In this document: positions 1 to 13,400 of the stretch, piece by piece
Layout of the letters: each line of letters starts with the position of its first letter
How positions within the stretch are numbered: the first letter of the stretch is position 1
DNA from: Spirodela intermedia
Taxonomy: Eukaryota > Streptophyta > Magnoliopsida > Alismatales > Araceae
Assembly: GCA_902729315.2 (NCBI GenBank)
Contig: LR746274.1
Span: 3,437,037-3,501,036 of the forward strand
Reading direction: 5' to 3'
Length of the DNA: 64,000 nt
Made by a program: the position numbers and the translations under genes
The notes under the pieces: model-generated
What the model saw: the letters and a program-made list of their open reading frames with translations, nothing else
Database searches by the model: none
Told to the model about the DNA's origin: nothing

Positions 1-231
1 ATCGCCGGAGCGGGGCCGTTGGCGCGGCGGCTGTGGGTGGCGCAGATCGGGGCGTTCGCGGCGCCGGACAAGATCCACTGGGCGCCGGGACTTCCGAAGA
101 CGCGGAGCGGGAAGATCATGCGGAGGATACTGCGGAAGATCGCCTCGCGGCAGCTGGACGAGCTCGGCGACATCAGCACCCTCGCTGACCCCAGCGTCGT
201 TGACCAGCTTATCGCCCTCACCGACTCCTGA
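1..231 (+). CDS. ACS: Acetyl-CoA synthetase, C-terminal end (last exon, partial)
   Basis: This is the 3' end of an acetate--CoA ligase gene, which makes acetyl-CoA from acetate, ATP and CoA; in plants the enzyme is plastidic or peroxisomal. The frame is open from base 1 and stops with TGA at 229-231. The translation contains [19 protein letters not shown] followed by [14 protein letters not shown]. That is the strongly conserved C-terminal block of ACS with the catalytic lysine of the SGK motif, which is the residue regulated by acetylation in this family. It ends in [16 protein letters not shown], also typical. The first few residues before IGAF do not match the usual VRNQ-type sequence, so bases 1 to about 48 may be intron ending in gcgcag (acceptor AG at 47-48), or a divergent exon. 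The rest of the gene lies left of the window. Confidence 0.9.
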   Translation: MAGAGPLARRLWVAQIGAFAAPDKIHWAPGLPKTRSGKIMRRILRKIASRQLDELGDISTLADPSVVDQLIALTDS

Positions 232-442
232 GGTGACAAAAAGTCCACCCTCACCCTTCCTCTCACTCTCTCTCTCACTTCTCTCTCACTCTCTCTCTCT
301 CTTTTCTGATTCATTGGGTTGCCTCCCTCGTCAATAAGCCCCTCTGTCCGCAGGTTGTAGCGACTGAATCTGCCTCCCCACGTTGAAACTTTTCTTTCTG
401 TTTCCCGACATTCCTTCCTTGATGCACAGCGAGCAAGCGAGG

Positions 443-472
443 GAGAGAGAGAGAGAGGGGAGAGAGAGAGAG

Positions 473-507
<35 letters not shown>
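443..507. repeat. (GA)n microsatellite
   Basis: Almost uninterrupted GA dinucleotides lie about 135 bp upstream of the DUF247 start codon, with a CT-rich block at 252-303 just after the ACS stop. The position fits a promoter or 5' UTR GAGA-type tract. Confidence 0.9.
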
Positions 508-509
<2 letters not shown>

Positions 510-641
510 CCTTACTTCTTCTGCAAGGATAACGCCACGAGGGTTGCAGGAGCAGAGCAGCCTGCCCGATCGGAAATGGCGTGGGGGGACCGAGAGTATA
601 TGTAGGAGGCGGTCGACTGGAATTGGCCATCGGGAGGCGGA

Positions 642-2199
642 ATGGCGGCGACGGAGGGGAGGGAGTGGGCGGTGGAGATCCAGACGGAGGCGGCGGCGGG
701 GGGGAGCGACTGGGCAGCGGATATCCAGAGGGAGGCGGATAAGGTGAGCTCGACGGCTGAGTCGGAGCTGTGGGAGAAGCACTCCATCTACCGGGTGCCG
801 GGCTGCATCAAGCAGCTCAACCCCCAGGCCTACACGCCGCAGGTGGTCTCCTTCGGCCCGTACCACCATGGCTCCGAGCCCCTCACCGCCATGGAACCCC
901 ACAAGCTCCGCTCCGTTGAGCGCATTCTCCGCCGCTCCAAAAAGCACTTCCACCTCTTCGTCGCGGCTGTTAGAGAGGTGCAACAGTGCCTGATGGACGC
1001 CTACGAGCGCCTCGACAAATTCTGGATCGAAAACCCGGATGCCTTCCTTAAGATGATGATTATCGACGGCTGCTTCATGCTTGAGGTCCTCCGCATGGCC
1101 ACCGGGTCCCCCACCAGAGCTTTCGCCGCGGAGCAAGCTGTCGCCGCGGAGCAAGCTGTCGCCGCGGAGCACTTGTCCAAAGACCCCATATTCAGCCCCC
1201 ACGGGATGCTCTACACCGTCCCCTACATCAAGCGCGACATGCTCATGCTCGAGAACCAGCTCCCCCTCCTCGTCCTCCACATCCTCGTCTCCGTCCAGGG
1301 AGGCAAGGTCCCCAAGGTACGCCGCCACCATCGCCCTCCTCATGGTCGTCGTCGTCCTCATCCTCCTGATGGGGTCTCCTCGGTAGGAGCAGATCAACAA
1401 TCTGGTGCACAAGTTCTTCGCCCAGAAGGAGAACCTGTCCATGAAGGAGCTCGGGCTCCACCCGCTGGACGTCTGCCGGATGGGCCTGCTGAAGAATCCG
1501 GAGGAGAAGTCGGGCGGTGGCAAGGCGGCGGGCGGTGGCCAAAAGCGGGCGGGCGACGGTGACAAGAAGGCGGACGGCGTGGTGGAGATGGTCTGGTCAG
1601 CGACGAAGCTTAACGACGCCGGCGTGCGGTTCCGCGGGAGCGGGTGCAGGAGCCTGCGGAACATTCAGTTCCGGGGGGGGTTTCTCCGGGGCGGCGTGCT
1701 CATCCTGCCGGAGGTGGTGGTGGACGACCTGATGGAGCCCATGTTCCGTAACCTCATGGCCATGGAGCGCCTCCACGTCGGCGCCGGCAACGAGGTCACC
1801 TCCTACGTCTTTTTCATGGACAGGATCATCGACTCCGCCAGGGACGTCGAGCTGCTGCAAAACTGCCGGATCATCCAGAACGCCATCGGCAGCGACAAGG
1901 CGGTCGCGCAGCTGTTCAACAGCCTCTCCAAGGACGTGTCTCTCGATCCCAACGGAGGCCTCAACGAGGTGCACAATCAGGTCAGCACCTACTGCCAGAG
2001 GAGATGGAACGTCTGGCGGGCCAACCTGATGCAGACCTACTTCCGCAGCCCCTGGGCCTTCCTCTCCCTCGCCGCCGCCGTCTTCCTCCTCGTCCTCACC
2101 GTCGCACAGACCATCTTCACCATCCTCCAGTGGCATCAGGGCCTCGCCACCGACGCTCAGTCCCCCTCTGCCGCCTCGGTCGCCCCCTCCTCCAACTGA
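642..2199 (+). CDS. DUF247 family protein (UPF0481-like), two exons
   Basis: The protein belongs to the plant-specific DUF247 family, whose members are mostly of unknown role; linked DUF247 genes act at grass self-incompatibility loci. Exons are 642-1316 and 1393-2199, joined in phase 0 across a 76-bp GT-AG intron, giving 493 aa. Family hallmarks are IYRVP near residue 49, SFGPYHHG at 70-77, MEPHKLRS near 84, DGCFMLEVL at 142-150 and ENQLP before the intron. A C-terminal hydrophobic segment (AFLSLAAAVFLLVLTVAQ) fits the single membrane anchor usual for the family. The start ATG at 642 is the first that keeps the frame. An 18-bp tandem repeat at 1125-1170 adds AAEQAV-type repeats in the variable part of the domain. 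The coding sequence is very GC-rich compared with the DNA that follows. A broken relative lies at 24990-25350. Confidence 0.9.
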
Positions 2200-3599
2200 T
2201 ACTCTCTCTCTCTGCAGTCTTTCGTCTTGCCACCTGCACAAGTTATGTGATGCCACGTCGTCGGGGATGCGGACCCCTGAGTGGGCCCTTCCGGCAAATC
2301 AAACGTGCTTTTGAATAATGGTCTGGTTTGGGCCAAGTTGGGCGTCAGGAAAAACCACTTATAAAAACAGGACTTTCGTGCTTACCATGGAGGTTTCTCA
2401 CAGTATGCAGGTAAGCCCGTCAGCATTCATGAGCCTGGATCCTTGATCCAGACCCTGAGAGAGAGAGAGAGAGATATGAGTTATTTTTGAGAGAAAATCC
2501 CATATAAGCCTTGTCATCTGCTTAGTCAAGAGGCTGAGGTGGCTAGATGATGCCTTTTGTGATGACTACTTTTGAAACATTAGGGGAGAGGGAAATCAAT
2601 GTTTTACAATTTACAGTCGATGTTTTGAAACATTGGGGACACAATAACTTCAATTTAAACAGTAAAACTTAATATTAGTTCATTTTCTCATGTGATGTAA
2701 GATAGAGTTGTACATTGATAAAATCAAAATGTGAGGAAAATGGATAATGTAAAAGATTTTTAAAATAAAGAAAGTTATTGTGCTGGGATTTCAGAAGGAA
2801 AATTACATTGACTTAGTCAACTATGACTTTAGGAAGGTAAGGTGATCATATGTTGTCCAAAGTTAATTGTTGTGGATTGTTTTTTAGCTCTCTAGATGCC
2901 AACAATCTATGGGATATGGCAGGAAATGATTTTACTGATTGGACGATCATGATAATATTGACCTTACATAGTTGAGTAAATCAATTGAATATTTTAAAAA
3001 CATGGTTTCCTTCATTTTTTTTGTCCTATTATATTATTATAGTTAGACACAATTCGTTAAGAGCATCAAGGATGCCAATTTGAAGGTTATCTCTAGAGTT
3101 TTAAATCCTTAATTTTAGGAATAATGATAGAAAAATTATTATTATTTTTGCCATAGGTGAGGGAGGCCTCATGACCAGAGGCCCCTCCTACCACTTGTTT
3201 CCCCCTTCGTTTGGCACACATCTATGCACCATGACCTGCCCACCCACCAACCTACCCGATTGATCTTATGGCACATTATTGCACTACACCCAACTGCCTA
3301 CATTTTCTAGACACTTGTCCCTTCATCTTCTTGTTTGAGATATTTTAATCATTAGTGTTTCAATTGCGTTTCTATTTTTTCCTCTCCCCCCCTCCCCCCC
3401 CCCCTTCTCTTATCCCTCGTCATGATGATGATGCTCTGGAGTTTGGGATTTCAATGACAATCATGCCTCTTTCTTTAAATATTATTTTTAAATTGTCTTT
3501 ATATGTAAGTTATTTAGGGATTTTATTCATCTTCTACTTTCTTGATGCTTCCAACACTGGATTTTGACCATCTCTGGCCTTGTATTACTCTTTGGATAT
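2200..3599. other. AT-rich intergenic DNA, no gene seen
   Basis: GC content falls sharply within about 150 bp of the DUF247 stop. There is a short (GA)n run at 2456-2474 and a C-rich run at 3386-3404. I see no coding exon. The last few hundred bases may already belong to the decayed copia polyprotein that follows, but the similarity there is too weak to call. Confidence 0.6.
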
Positions 3600-4960
3600 C
3601 TTTTGGTAGCGAGGACTGACAACAATTTGAGCCTAAACAAGAATGAAGCCATCAATGATTTTTATAAGTTTATCCATCTTAGGACTATTCCATCTTAAAG
3701 GAATCATCCACCTATTCTTTCTTGATTTGTCACTTAGGAATAGGGGTGATGTCTCTCACTAGTAAGGTGAGATTCTTAATGTTTTTTTGATGAAAATTGA
3801 TAAAATCATCTTCCATTGTTCTGATGTTAGTTTCATATTCTTGAAGAAATACAATATCATCATCTAGAACTATATTTCTTCTTTCTCAAGTGTATCTTCT
3901 CAATGTAAGAGTACTAAATGTGTTCTTCTAAAATGAGAGGTATGTGGATATTATTTTCATATGGAATTATTTGTTGATCAATGTTGGGCAAGATGATTGC
4001 ATCTTGATTATTTTCAATAACAAATGAAAGAATATTGACATAATAATCTTCAAAAATAGTGTCTCTAATCATTTTTCTCCTTACAAACTCAAAATATTCA
4101 AAGAAAAAAATAACTTCCATTAGTTCTCAAAAATTATTTATGACCTCAAAAACAACTTCAATTGTGGAATCATAAAACTCATTAACTATTTTAGAGTATT
4201 AAAAAAAGTAATTAATTATTTTACACTTATTTTCTTCCATTAGGTCTATAAGGTCTTGACTTTGCTAGACAAATCAAAATATGTAAATATTTTAAAATTT
4301 TCTCCCTAGAAGTATTTGGTAGGATATAAATTAGCTAATCATGCTCCTCATCATATCCAGAAGTATATTATTTCATCACTCATGATATGAGATCTAGACA
4401 TGTTGTACTATAGGACAATGCTACATTCTTAAGTATTTAACGAAATGTCTTAGATATTACTCACTAGACCTATCATATCTACCTTAATGTTTGCCATCAT
4501 GTTTCAGTATGATGGCTTTAATCATTTTGTTGAGTTGATTACCAATTTTGATTTTATGTTGTTGAACACATCTAATTATTTTTACTTACATGAATGTGAT
4601 AAGTAATGAAATATTCATATGTATAAATGTAATGAAATACTTATCTATAAATATAATGAAATTTTATTGACAATTCTTGAAGGTTGTAGTCAATGGATCA
4701 CAAATATTCATATGTATTAGTTCTAAGATGTCCATAACTCATTGACAACCAATGTTTTTATATTTTTTTATTTTTTCTTGATAGAATTAATACCTCTACC
4801 AAAATTCTTAGAATTAGGTGGGCCAAGAGTTATGTCAGACTATCAATTCTTTATCAGATATATGACCCATGTTTTCATCAAGTAGATAACTTTTTATTTC
4901 TAAATAGATAATTATAAATAAACATTTTCTAATTAAAAAATATAAATCAATTTTGTTGAA
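3600..4960 (-). mobile_element. Decayed copia-type retrotransposon polyprotein remnant
   Basis: Read on the minus strand with many stops and frameshifts, this stretch follows the order of a Ty1/copia pol. Near 4693-4730 is DILELIHMNICDP, corresponding to the integrase LxLIHTDxCGP block. At 4506-4535 is NQLNKMIKAI, corresponding to the NQ(L)xKxIKxxRSD region. At 4335-4375 is ILLDMMRSMIS, corresponding to the LxDMVRSM block. At about 3787-3870 is DDIVFLQEYETN with TMEDDFINF, corresponding to the linker before reverse transcriptase. No LTRs were recognised and no long reading frame survives, so this is an old dead fragment. The exact ends are uncertain. Confidence 0.65.
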
Positions 4961-6625
4961 AAGATGGTAAAATTAAATCTCACTCAAATCTAAATAATGA
5001 CTAATATTTAACAATCATATAAATCTCTATATTACCTCAACTTATACTATATTATCGTTGTTGTATAATATAGGTATTTTTTCACGATGAGTTTGACGTC
5101 AACACTTATGTCAACTCTACACAAATATGCTTATGTGAAGAATAATACCATAATATATCCACCAAGTCTGTAAGGGTACATAAGTAAATTAAATTTTATT
5201 TTATGTGCACTATTTTTTTTTACTATGTCCACTATTTATGTCCACATTTAGAGTAATTTACTATGGTATCATGAGTAAATATGATCACCTTTTTTTCTGT
5301 GTCAAGTATAACACTTAGTACAATCTTTTTAATGTGTCCATCATATTTGCAAAAGAAATAAGTAGATTTCTTATTTTTTTTTTTTTTTTTTTTGTGGTGG
5401 TCTACTTACAACTTCATTGTCTTTAAGTCATTTCTTGATTTTATTTTTTTAGGTTACAATCAAGTAAGTACTTTAAGTCTCTCTCTTACTTTTTTTTCTC
5501 TTCTTACGCATCATGTGGTTAAGCTTAATAAGAAACTATTTTCTAATTTGAAAATGATAGTTCACTTTAAATTGTTTAAATTGTGCAGGGATAAATCAAA
5601 ATTAAGTTAATGAAGAAATCTTTGATAGTTTTAACTTTAGTATTTTTATTTTTTATACAAGATGAGACATTTCAAAAATATCATTTCTTATAGTTACATT
5701 GCCTTGGTACTCATCAAATCATTTTTACAAAGATCATACTTGTTTCAACTTTATCATTTATCAAACTTGTCAAAAAAGACTTGTTAAATGACCTCTTTAG
5801 ACAAAGTGACCTTGAATGTTTTTGAATCGTCGTGGATCATGATCATGAGACTTGTATTATTTGATAGGCCCAACTTTTGCATCTATATCTCTATTTTCCT
5901 TAATACAAGGTCTAGATTTATGACATTGAGAACAATCATAATGCTTTACTTCAATGTCTAGAAGTTTATGCCACTAAACATAAAAATAAAATTAATACTA
6001 ACATAAATATTAAAAGTATAACTTTAAATTGTACAAGTAAGAACATAAAGCTTAAAAGAGTAACTTAATTTAAAGATGTTAATTCACATCACAAGATATT
6101 GAGTACAACATTAATATTTTATCTTTAAAAAATAATATTAATTATAAACAATATCTTTGTGTAATAAATAAATATAAAGAATAAAATTATGTCAAATAAT
6201 AAGTTTTTTTGACTACTTATTGTTCATATGATAATTTAAATCATTATCACATATCTATTATCAAACGTGTAGATACACTCAAATATTAACTTTTCTTCAT
6301 ACAAGTTGTTATTCACATGAGTCACCTACACAATCATCTTATATTCTAAAATAATTAATTTTCACAGGATAACCTATAATATATTGGTTCAAAATATTCT
6401 ATAATATTACACGTATACTAAAAAAATTGAATTGATTTTTTTTTTATATTTAAACATGCTCAATTAAACATACAAATTGAGAAATCAAATAACTTTCTAA
6501 ATAATTTATGAAATAAACTTCATGATAATATCATTCCAGAAATAGAAAAATGGAATCTAAAAATAAAAAGCTTATTCAGTTGGCACAGACAGCAGACTAA
6601 AATCATCTTTAGGACTTCCATCATT
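4961..6625. other. AT-rich intergenic DNA, no gene seen
   Basis: Very AT-rich with a T-run at 5369-5393. It could contain the 5' part (gag and LTR) of the minus-strand copia remnant, but I cannot recognise it. No supported gene. Confidence 0.55.
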
Positions 6626-7430
6626 TCAACTGACGCGAATCGGCGCGTGTCGAGCGGACCAGCTCACAGAAACGATGCGGCCTCTCACGCGGCGAAAAGG
6701 AGCTTCACGACGGTGGACACATGGCGGCGCTAAACAGAGGGTGACGACGGACGGAAGATGACGCCGGACAGGTGGTGGCACTGGATACAGGGTGGCCCGG
6801 ATAGAGGGCAGCGTCAGACGGGTGTGGCCGGGAGACCGCCGAATCGCGGACTCCCACCCGGTGCGCACCGAAAGGGTGCGGCCCATTTTTCCCACCGAAC
6901 CGACGCGGGAAGGGGACGGGCGGTCGAGTCGCGAGGCGGGCTGTAGTTCTCCCCGGCGCAAACGGCCGGCCGTAACGGTCCATTTGAACGGGGAATGCGG
7001 CGGACGCCCAGTCCGTTCCACCCCACGTTTTCCCTCGCCAGTTTCCGGACGGCCGGAGACCATCCTTCGGCAAGGGGGAGGACCGAAAACGGAGGGAAGA
7101 GGAGAAAATAGCGAGGGGCGTGCGGAAACCGCCGCCGCCCACCGTCCTCCGCCGCCGCCCTTCGAGCACCGCCTTACGACGCCGCCCTTCTAGCGCCGCC
7201 GCCGGCACAACTTGTTCATCTTCCGGAGCCACCTCCGGCGTCCGGAACCGACTTCCGGCATCCGGAACGGTCGTCCATCGTTCTCCAGCCTTACGCCCGA
7301 CAACGGGAAAGAGGAGAAAGGGGCAAAAGGTGAGTGCCTCCCCCCACGATTTCCGAACGGAAACCTTCCTTCTGGGAAAGGAGAGAGAGAGGTGTGCGGG
7401 AACTACCGCTCCTCCGTCAGGCACACATCC
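6626..7430. other. Isolated GC/CpG-rich island of unknown function
   Basis: An 800-bp GC-rich block, dense in CpG, sits alone between two long AT-rich tracts. It is open in several frames on both strands, as expected from composition alone, and none of the translations resembles a known protein; they are low-complexity Arg/Pro/Gly. Repeated cgccgcc and ccggaac/ccggcat motifs occur at 7120-7275. A consensus splice donor (caaaag then gtgagt) lies at 7329/7330 on the plus strand. One possibility is a promoter and 5' UTR exon for the PRAF-like gene at 10479. Another is a captured or inserted GC-rich fragment, for example from a Pack-MULE-like element. Function not established. Confidence 0.45.
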
Positions 7431-10400
7431 AAAAAAAGCTGTAGTATATGATGTAAGTCTTTTATGTAAGCCATTTTCTTCCTTTATAACGTTATAAGAA
7501 TTGTATTTTAATAATCTAACATGAGCAATATCTTTACGGCTTCGTGTATCTTATGAAGATTCTTGTTAATGCTCAACTAGATACATCTACAGCACAACGT
7601 ACTTCTCACTCTTTATGGGCAACTAAGTCAACCATTATGAAAGTCATAAATTGCAGCCTTATTGTATATTTAGTAACGTAGGTTGCTTGGTCATGACTCA
7701 ACTTGGATACCTTGCCTTTTAATCTGATTAGCATGTATTCTTGTCTATTTAATAAATCACAGCTTTATTGTAGCTCAATTCAGAATTGTGAGGCTAGCTT
7801 GAAAAATAAAAAAACAAAGTTTGGTTTCAAGTTGATTGGTATAGCCATTGCCTAGGTTGCAGTTAATTTAAACCCATTGGAGAATCATCATCTAAAGGAA
7901 CGAAATTGACTATTGAAAACCACACTGTTCCAATTTATTGCCTTAAGTTTGTTTACATTTTTGATAAACTTTTTTCTATTCCTTTTACAAGAAGAAATTA
8001 AAAATCTATTTCTAATTAGGCTATTGATAAAGGGAGAATGAGGAGAAAGTATGAAAATGATTAAACATAAATTCTGAATGTTTCTTACTTTTGTGACATT
8101 GTTAACTTGAAAATTAAAAGTTTGTGCATTTCATGAATATCATAGGTTTCTAATATCAAATGCTATTCCATGTTATATACATTTTCAGTCAGATCATCTA
8201 CAAAATTGTGGTATAAATGAAGTATTGAATGTAAATTTGACTTTGATATTTCTCATTCAGCAAAATGTGATGATTAGGGGGTCAACACTAAATCAGGCAT
8301 ATTTAGACTTGCATGTCCAATGCATGACCTGTCTTCTTGTTAAAACTAAACACAAAAATTGTGGGATCTATTCTTAATGCATGGTTATTTGATATGTATT
8401 GCTCCTCTTCTTGCTAATTAGTGACATGCTTCCTAGACTCTCAAAATTTTACTAACAGTAGACATTCTTGATCAAGTGGTTAAAATATTGAATTAAAAAA
8501 AATCAAAAATCATCAATGGGATGTTACTAGTTTGAAACATCTTTAGTAGATGGGGTTAATTTAAAACATAGTTAGCATTTGAACAAAATTTATTGTTCTC
8601 ATTTATCAATTATTTCAAGGAATTAAGAGAATAATAAAGCCACAAACTGAGACCAAGTATGACAATGGTTTGATTTAGCCATCTCTTTTGTGCTCATCAA
8701 AATTGAAATTGTAGTCTATATTAAATAGATGTTGATAATTAAATAGGATTTGATTAATTTTGCATCATTTTGGATTCATTCCAATCCTAATCTTTTTGTG
8801 AATGGTAAGTCTTAAACTCTTTCATGCCAATATTATTTTAATTGAAATTTAAAAACACTTATGACTTCATATTCTAGTAAAAAAATTGGGCAAACTTGTA
8901 GTCATAGTCAATGGGATCAAGGTTATAGATTGTATTCTACTGCCATTGTATGTTGACTTTAAATAAAGTCATAATGGAAAATTTAGTACACACACCACTA
9001 AGGAGAGGATTTTTAGAGTGGCTTATTCTAATCCAAACTAGTTCAATTCTTTAGACTCTTTTTATGATATTTTTCACTAATATTTGTTTCTCTTAATCCA
9101 AAGACAAAGTTAACTTTTTCAAAGAATTAATGAAACATTAAAAGCTAATTGGCCTTCTCATGGTATCAATCCAAATTTTTTTAAAAAAATACATCTTAGT
9201 TTTTAAAATCATGAATTGAGAATATTGATATAAGCTAGGTGTGATCATCTAAATCATAAAAGCCTTTTAAATCTCTTGAACTTAAAACCCTCTTCTTGTT
9301 AATCTTTTACATGCTCAAATTCTTAAGGTATTCTTTAAAGGGGTTAACATGTTGCTTGGGGTCAGCTTATATTATTACTATTATCAAAGATATTGTCTTC
9401 ACAAATACCATTTGCATTTATATTGAAAAGGTATCATTTTTCATGCCACTTACAATCACCATGGATTCTTTATATTTTTTCATGAGTCACTCATAGAAGT
9501 TGTGTTATTACATTCACTATTCAGATGTCAAGTTGAAATTAAATTTTTCCTCAAACTTAAGACATATGTTACATTTGTCTACATTTAAGTTTTCTCTTGA
9601 TTATCTCTTACTATGGTCATTGCTCAGAATTATATTAGAGACATCATTTAGTTTATCCTAAAGAACTAATCACAATAGTCATATTAGCTCATCATCTCTA
9701 AAATAAGGAAGACATATGATCTAAATTACTACTACTTTTAAACTAGATATGTTGATAGCTTTATGTAATACTTCTTAATATGTCTTTTATCTTGGTGAGA
9801 ACTTTTACAAATCATAAATATTTTTTTAGCTGCACTATACATGGTGATATGTGAATGCAATATGGATGCACTGTATATCAAAATATGTTATTATTTGATA
9901 ATCTATGATTCTATTTTGATAACTAGTTATTGAGGCTAGGTATGTATTGGCATTCATTATTTTTCCATGGCATGTAATTTAAATAATTAGAATTAAATGT
10001 TTAAATATGCCTCATAGACCTTGGTTGATAGATAAATACATTAGTGTTTATAGTTTTTCTTTTAGCTCTATGGCTCTAACAAAATGTCAATAAAGCTTTC
10101 TCTCTCATCAAATGTCACTCCCCGAAATGAGGACAAATGATTTTTTATGAAATAATTATAGAAGATTGTATAATTTACATATAGAAGTTGTAATGTATTG
10201 AAAGGTTTATGGTTATGGCTATATGAATAAGATTGATACACCTTAAAAAAATAGAATTAATATAATTCAATATGATTTATTTTGATTTATTTTATTTCAA
10301 TATTGTTTCTTATAACTATAAATTAGTTATGTTTCATTTTCAGGATTCAAAGAGGATTTATTTAAAGGAATCTTCTTAGAGGGTTATCATTGAGGATTTA

Positions 10401-10478
10401 CTCAACCATTTTGGAGCATCATCACACGAGTATATTCACGTGTACATTCTTTTTCATTTGGCAATATCATATGTGGGG
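7431..10478. other. AT-rich tract upstream of the PRAF-like gene
   Basis: Three kilobases of AT-rich DNA without a recognisable exon. I searched it by eye for the PH-domain exons that normally precede the RCC1 exon of PRAF proteins and did not find them. It may be a long 5' intron, or decayed transposon sequence that replaced the missing exons. Confidence 0.5.
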
Positions 10479-13400
10479 ATGACACATTCAAATATGCATG
10501 TAAGGTCCAATATGGGGGATGGTTTTCGAGTTAGTACTTCAAGTGTGCCCAGCAACTCAAGTCAAGGGTCTGGACCAGATGACTGTGAATCTTTGGGCGA
10601 TGTCTATGTTTGGGGAAAAGTGTGGTTTGATGGAGTAGATGGATGTTCAAAAACTGATGTATTGCTCCCCAAGTTGCTAGAATCTAATATAGTTTTAGAA
10701 GTCCAACACATTGCTTGTGGTGCTCGACATGCTGCTCTTGTAACAAGACAAGGTGAGGTATTCACTTGGGGTGAGGACAATGGTGGAAGACTTGGTCGTG
10801 GGTATCATACGGATTTTAGTCATCCTCAACTTATTGAATCTTTGGCAATATACAACATAGACTATGTTGTTTGTGGAGAACATCATTCGTGTGCTATATC
10901 AGTATCTGGTGATCTATATACATGGGGAAATGACAATTTGCATGTTGGATTTCTTGGTCATGGAACAGATGTCAGCCATTGGATTCCTAAAAGAGTTTCT
11001 AGTCCCCTTGAAGGATTTCAAGTGTTATATGTTGCATGTGGTTCTTGGCATTCTGCTTTGGTTACATTTAGTGGGAGGCTATATACATTTGGTGATGGCA
11101 CATTTGGAGTCTTAGGTCATGGGGATCGAGAGAGCATTGCTTACCCTAGAGAGGTTGAATCATTGAATGGATTAAAAACTATAAAGGTTGCATGTGGAGT
11201 GTGGCACACAGCAGCCATTGTTGAGATCTCAGGACAATTTGGTGTTAATGTTATATCAAGGAAGTTATTTACGTGGGGTGATGGAGATAAATATCGTCTA
11301 GGTCATGGTGATAGAGAATCTAGGTTAGTCCCCACATGTGTCTCATCACTTATTGATTACAACTTCCATCAATTAGCTTGTGGGCATACTCTCACTGTTA
11401 GTTTGACAACTTCAGGACATGTTTTTACAATGGGAAGCACTTGCTATGGACAACTTGGAAACCCTCACTCTAATGGCATAATTCCATGCATTGTTCAAGA
11501 CAGGCTTGTAGGAGAGTTAGTTGAGGAAATTGCATGCGGAGCATATCATGTTGCTGTTGTAACATCAAGAAGTGAGGTGTTTACATGGGGAAAAGGAGCC
11601 AATGGAAGGCTAGGTCATGGAGATATAGAGGATCGGACAACACCCACCTTGGTTGAGGCTTTGAAAGATAAACATATCAAAAGCATATCATGTGGTTCTA
11701 ATTTTATGGCAAGTATATGCATTCATAAGTGGGTTTCCAGCATTGATCAATCGTTTTGTTCAGGATGTCGACAAGCATTTAGTTTCACGAGAAAAAGTCA
11801 CAATTGCTACAACTGTGGTCTTGTACACTGTCATGCTTGTAGCTCTAAAAAGGTCATGAGAGCTGCATTGGCCCCAACTTTGAGAAAGCCCCATCGTGTG
11901 TGCGACTCGTGTTACACGAAACTTAAAGCATTAGAAACTAAAAATGTGTCATCTGATGCTAAGAAATCTCTCACACATCGGCGGTCATTGGATTATAGGG
12001 AAAAATCTGAAAAGAAAGAAATGAAGCTTTCAAAGGTTTTGTTAGCACCTATTGTAGATCCTCTTAGGTACTATGAATCTAAGATGGTTAAGCAAGGAAT
12101 AAAAGAAGATTTTTCATCATTATCTCATACATCTCAAATTCCATCTCTATTGCAACTAAAAGATATATCATTCTTTGGTTCAATAAGTGCGCTCCAAGTT
12201 GCTTTGAAACCAGTTGTCACATCAGCATCTCCTAATTCTAGGCCTACATCTCCATTTTCAACAAGGCCTACTTCTCCACAATTTATTACTCCGATATTTT
12301 CTAAGAGTGCTATTGACAACCTCAAAAAGACCAATGAACTTTTGAATCAAGAAGTGCTAAGATTACAAGCTCAGGTAGAATATTTTATATATGTCATGTT
12401 ATGCTTTTTCTAATTTTTCAATTTGTTAAGATTACCATTTGATTTTTATTTGACATCTGCACATAGGTTAAAGGTTTAAGGCAAAGGTGTGAAGTTCAAG
12501 ATGTAGTAATACAAAGATATGAAAAGAAGACTCAAGCAACATCAGTAGATGAAGAAGAGTCTTCAAATTTAACATTAGTAGAGCTTGACAAATCTATGAC
12601 CACTAAGGTATTCTTCTATTTTGTTGTTATATGTTAGAAATCTAGTTGTGCTATTAACATTATTAAATCTTTGTCAAAAGTTATGTCAATGTGATCAAAC
12701 ATCATGAAATATATTTATTTCTTTACTAGAACATAGATTTACAATTTTGAAGTAATATAGAACATATTTATGATTAATAAGTGGATAAAATTTTCAATTA
12801 AAAGGAGGTAATTCTTGGCATTTACTAGTCACAATTATACAAATATGAAAAACATATGAGTTTACAACTTTTGTACCAATTTGATTGATCCATAATGGAT
12901 TGGTTAAACATTTCATTAGAGAGCCTAGTTTTTACTATTATGTGGGGTATCCACTTGTACTTAAAGAAAATTCTTTAAAATTTCCCTAAGGGTTTTAACT
13001 AAAAAAAGATTTTACATTCTCAAGATAAAATGGGGAAGAAATAGAACCTTCCTACTTTCACCAACGCCATTTATTATTGTGATCTAATTATATGTTTCTC
13101 CTAAACTAATGTCCCAAAAAGATTTATTATAAACTTATTTTATCTAATGACTAGTTTAGTTCTATGACTATGAAATGAGATTATTTATAACTAAGAATTA
13201 CTACCTCTAATTTATTTTATAATGTTTATAGAATTAAATATAGTCAACTTAGGCATTACTTTAGTTTTTTTTTACTTTGGTAGACATTATTGCGTACACC
13301 ATTAGTTTTTTATGTTCATCATGAAGGAAGTTCCTTTATTTTCGTTTTATTATATTTCAAGTTGCCTTTTGATTTTGTCCAACAAGAAGATGATGATTGA

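Noticed and set aside
6705-7424. 239-codon minus-strand frame in the GC island
   Set aside because: All six frames are open in places because of GC richness; the translation is Arg/Pro/Gly-rich without a domain.
10440-10478. Start of the PRAF-like frame at 10440
   Set aside because: The codon is GTG, which is not a normal nuclear plant start; the first ATG is at 10479.
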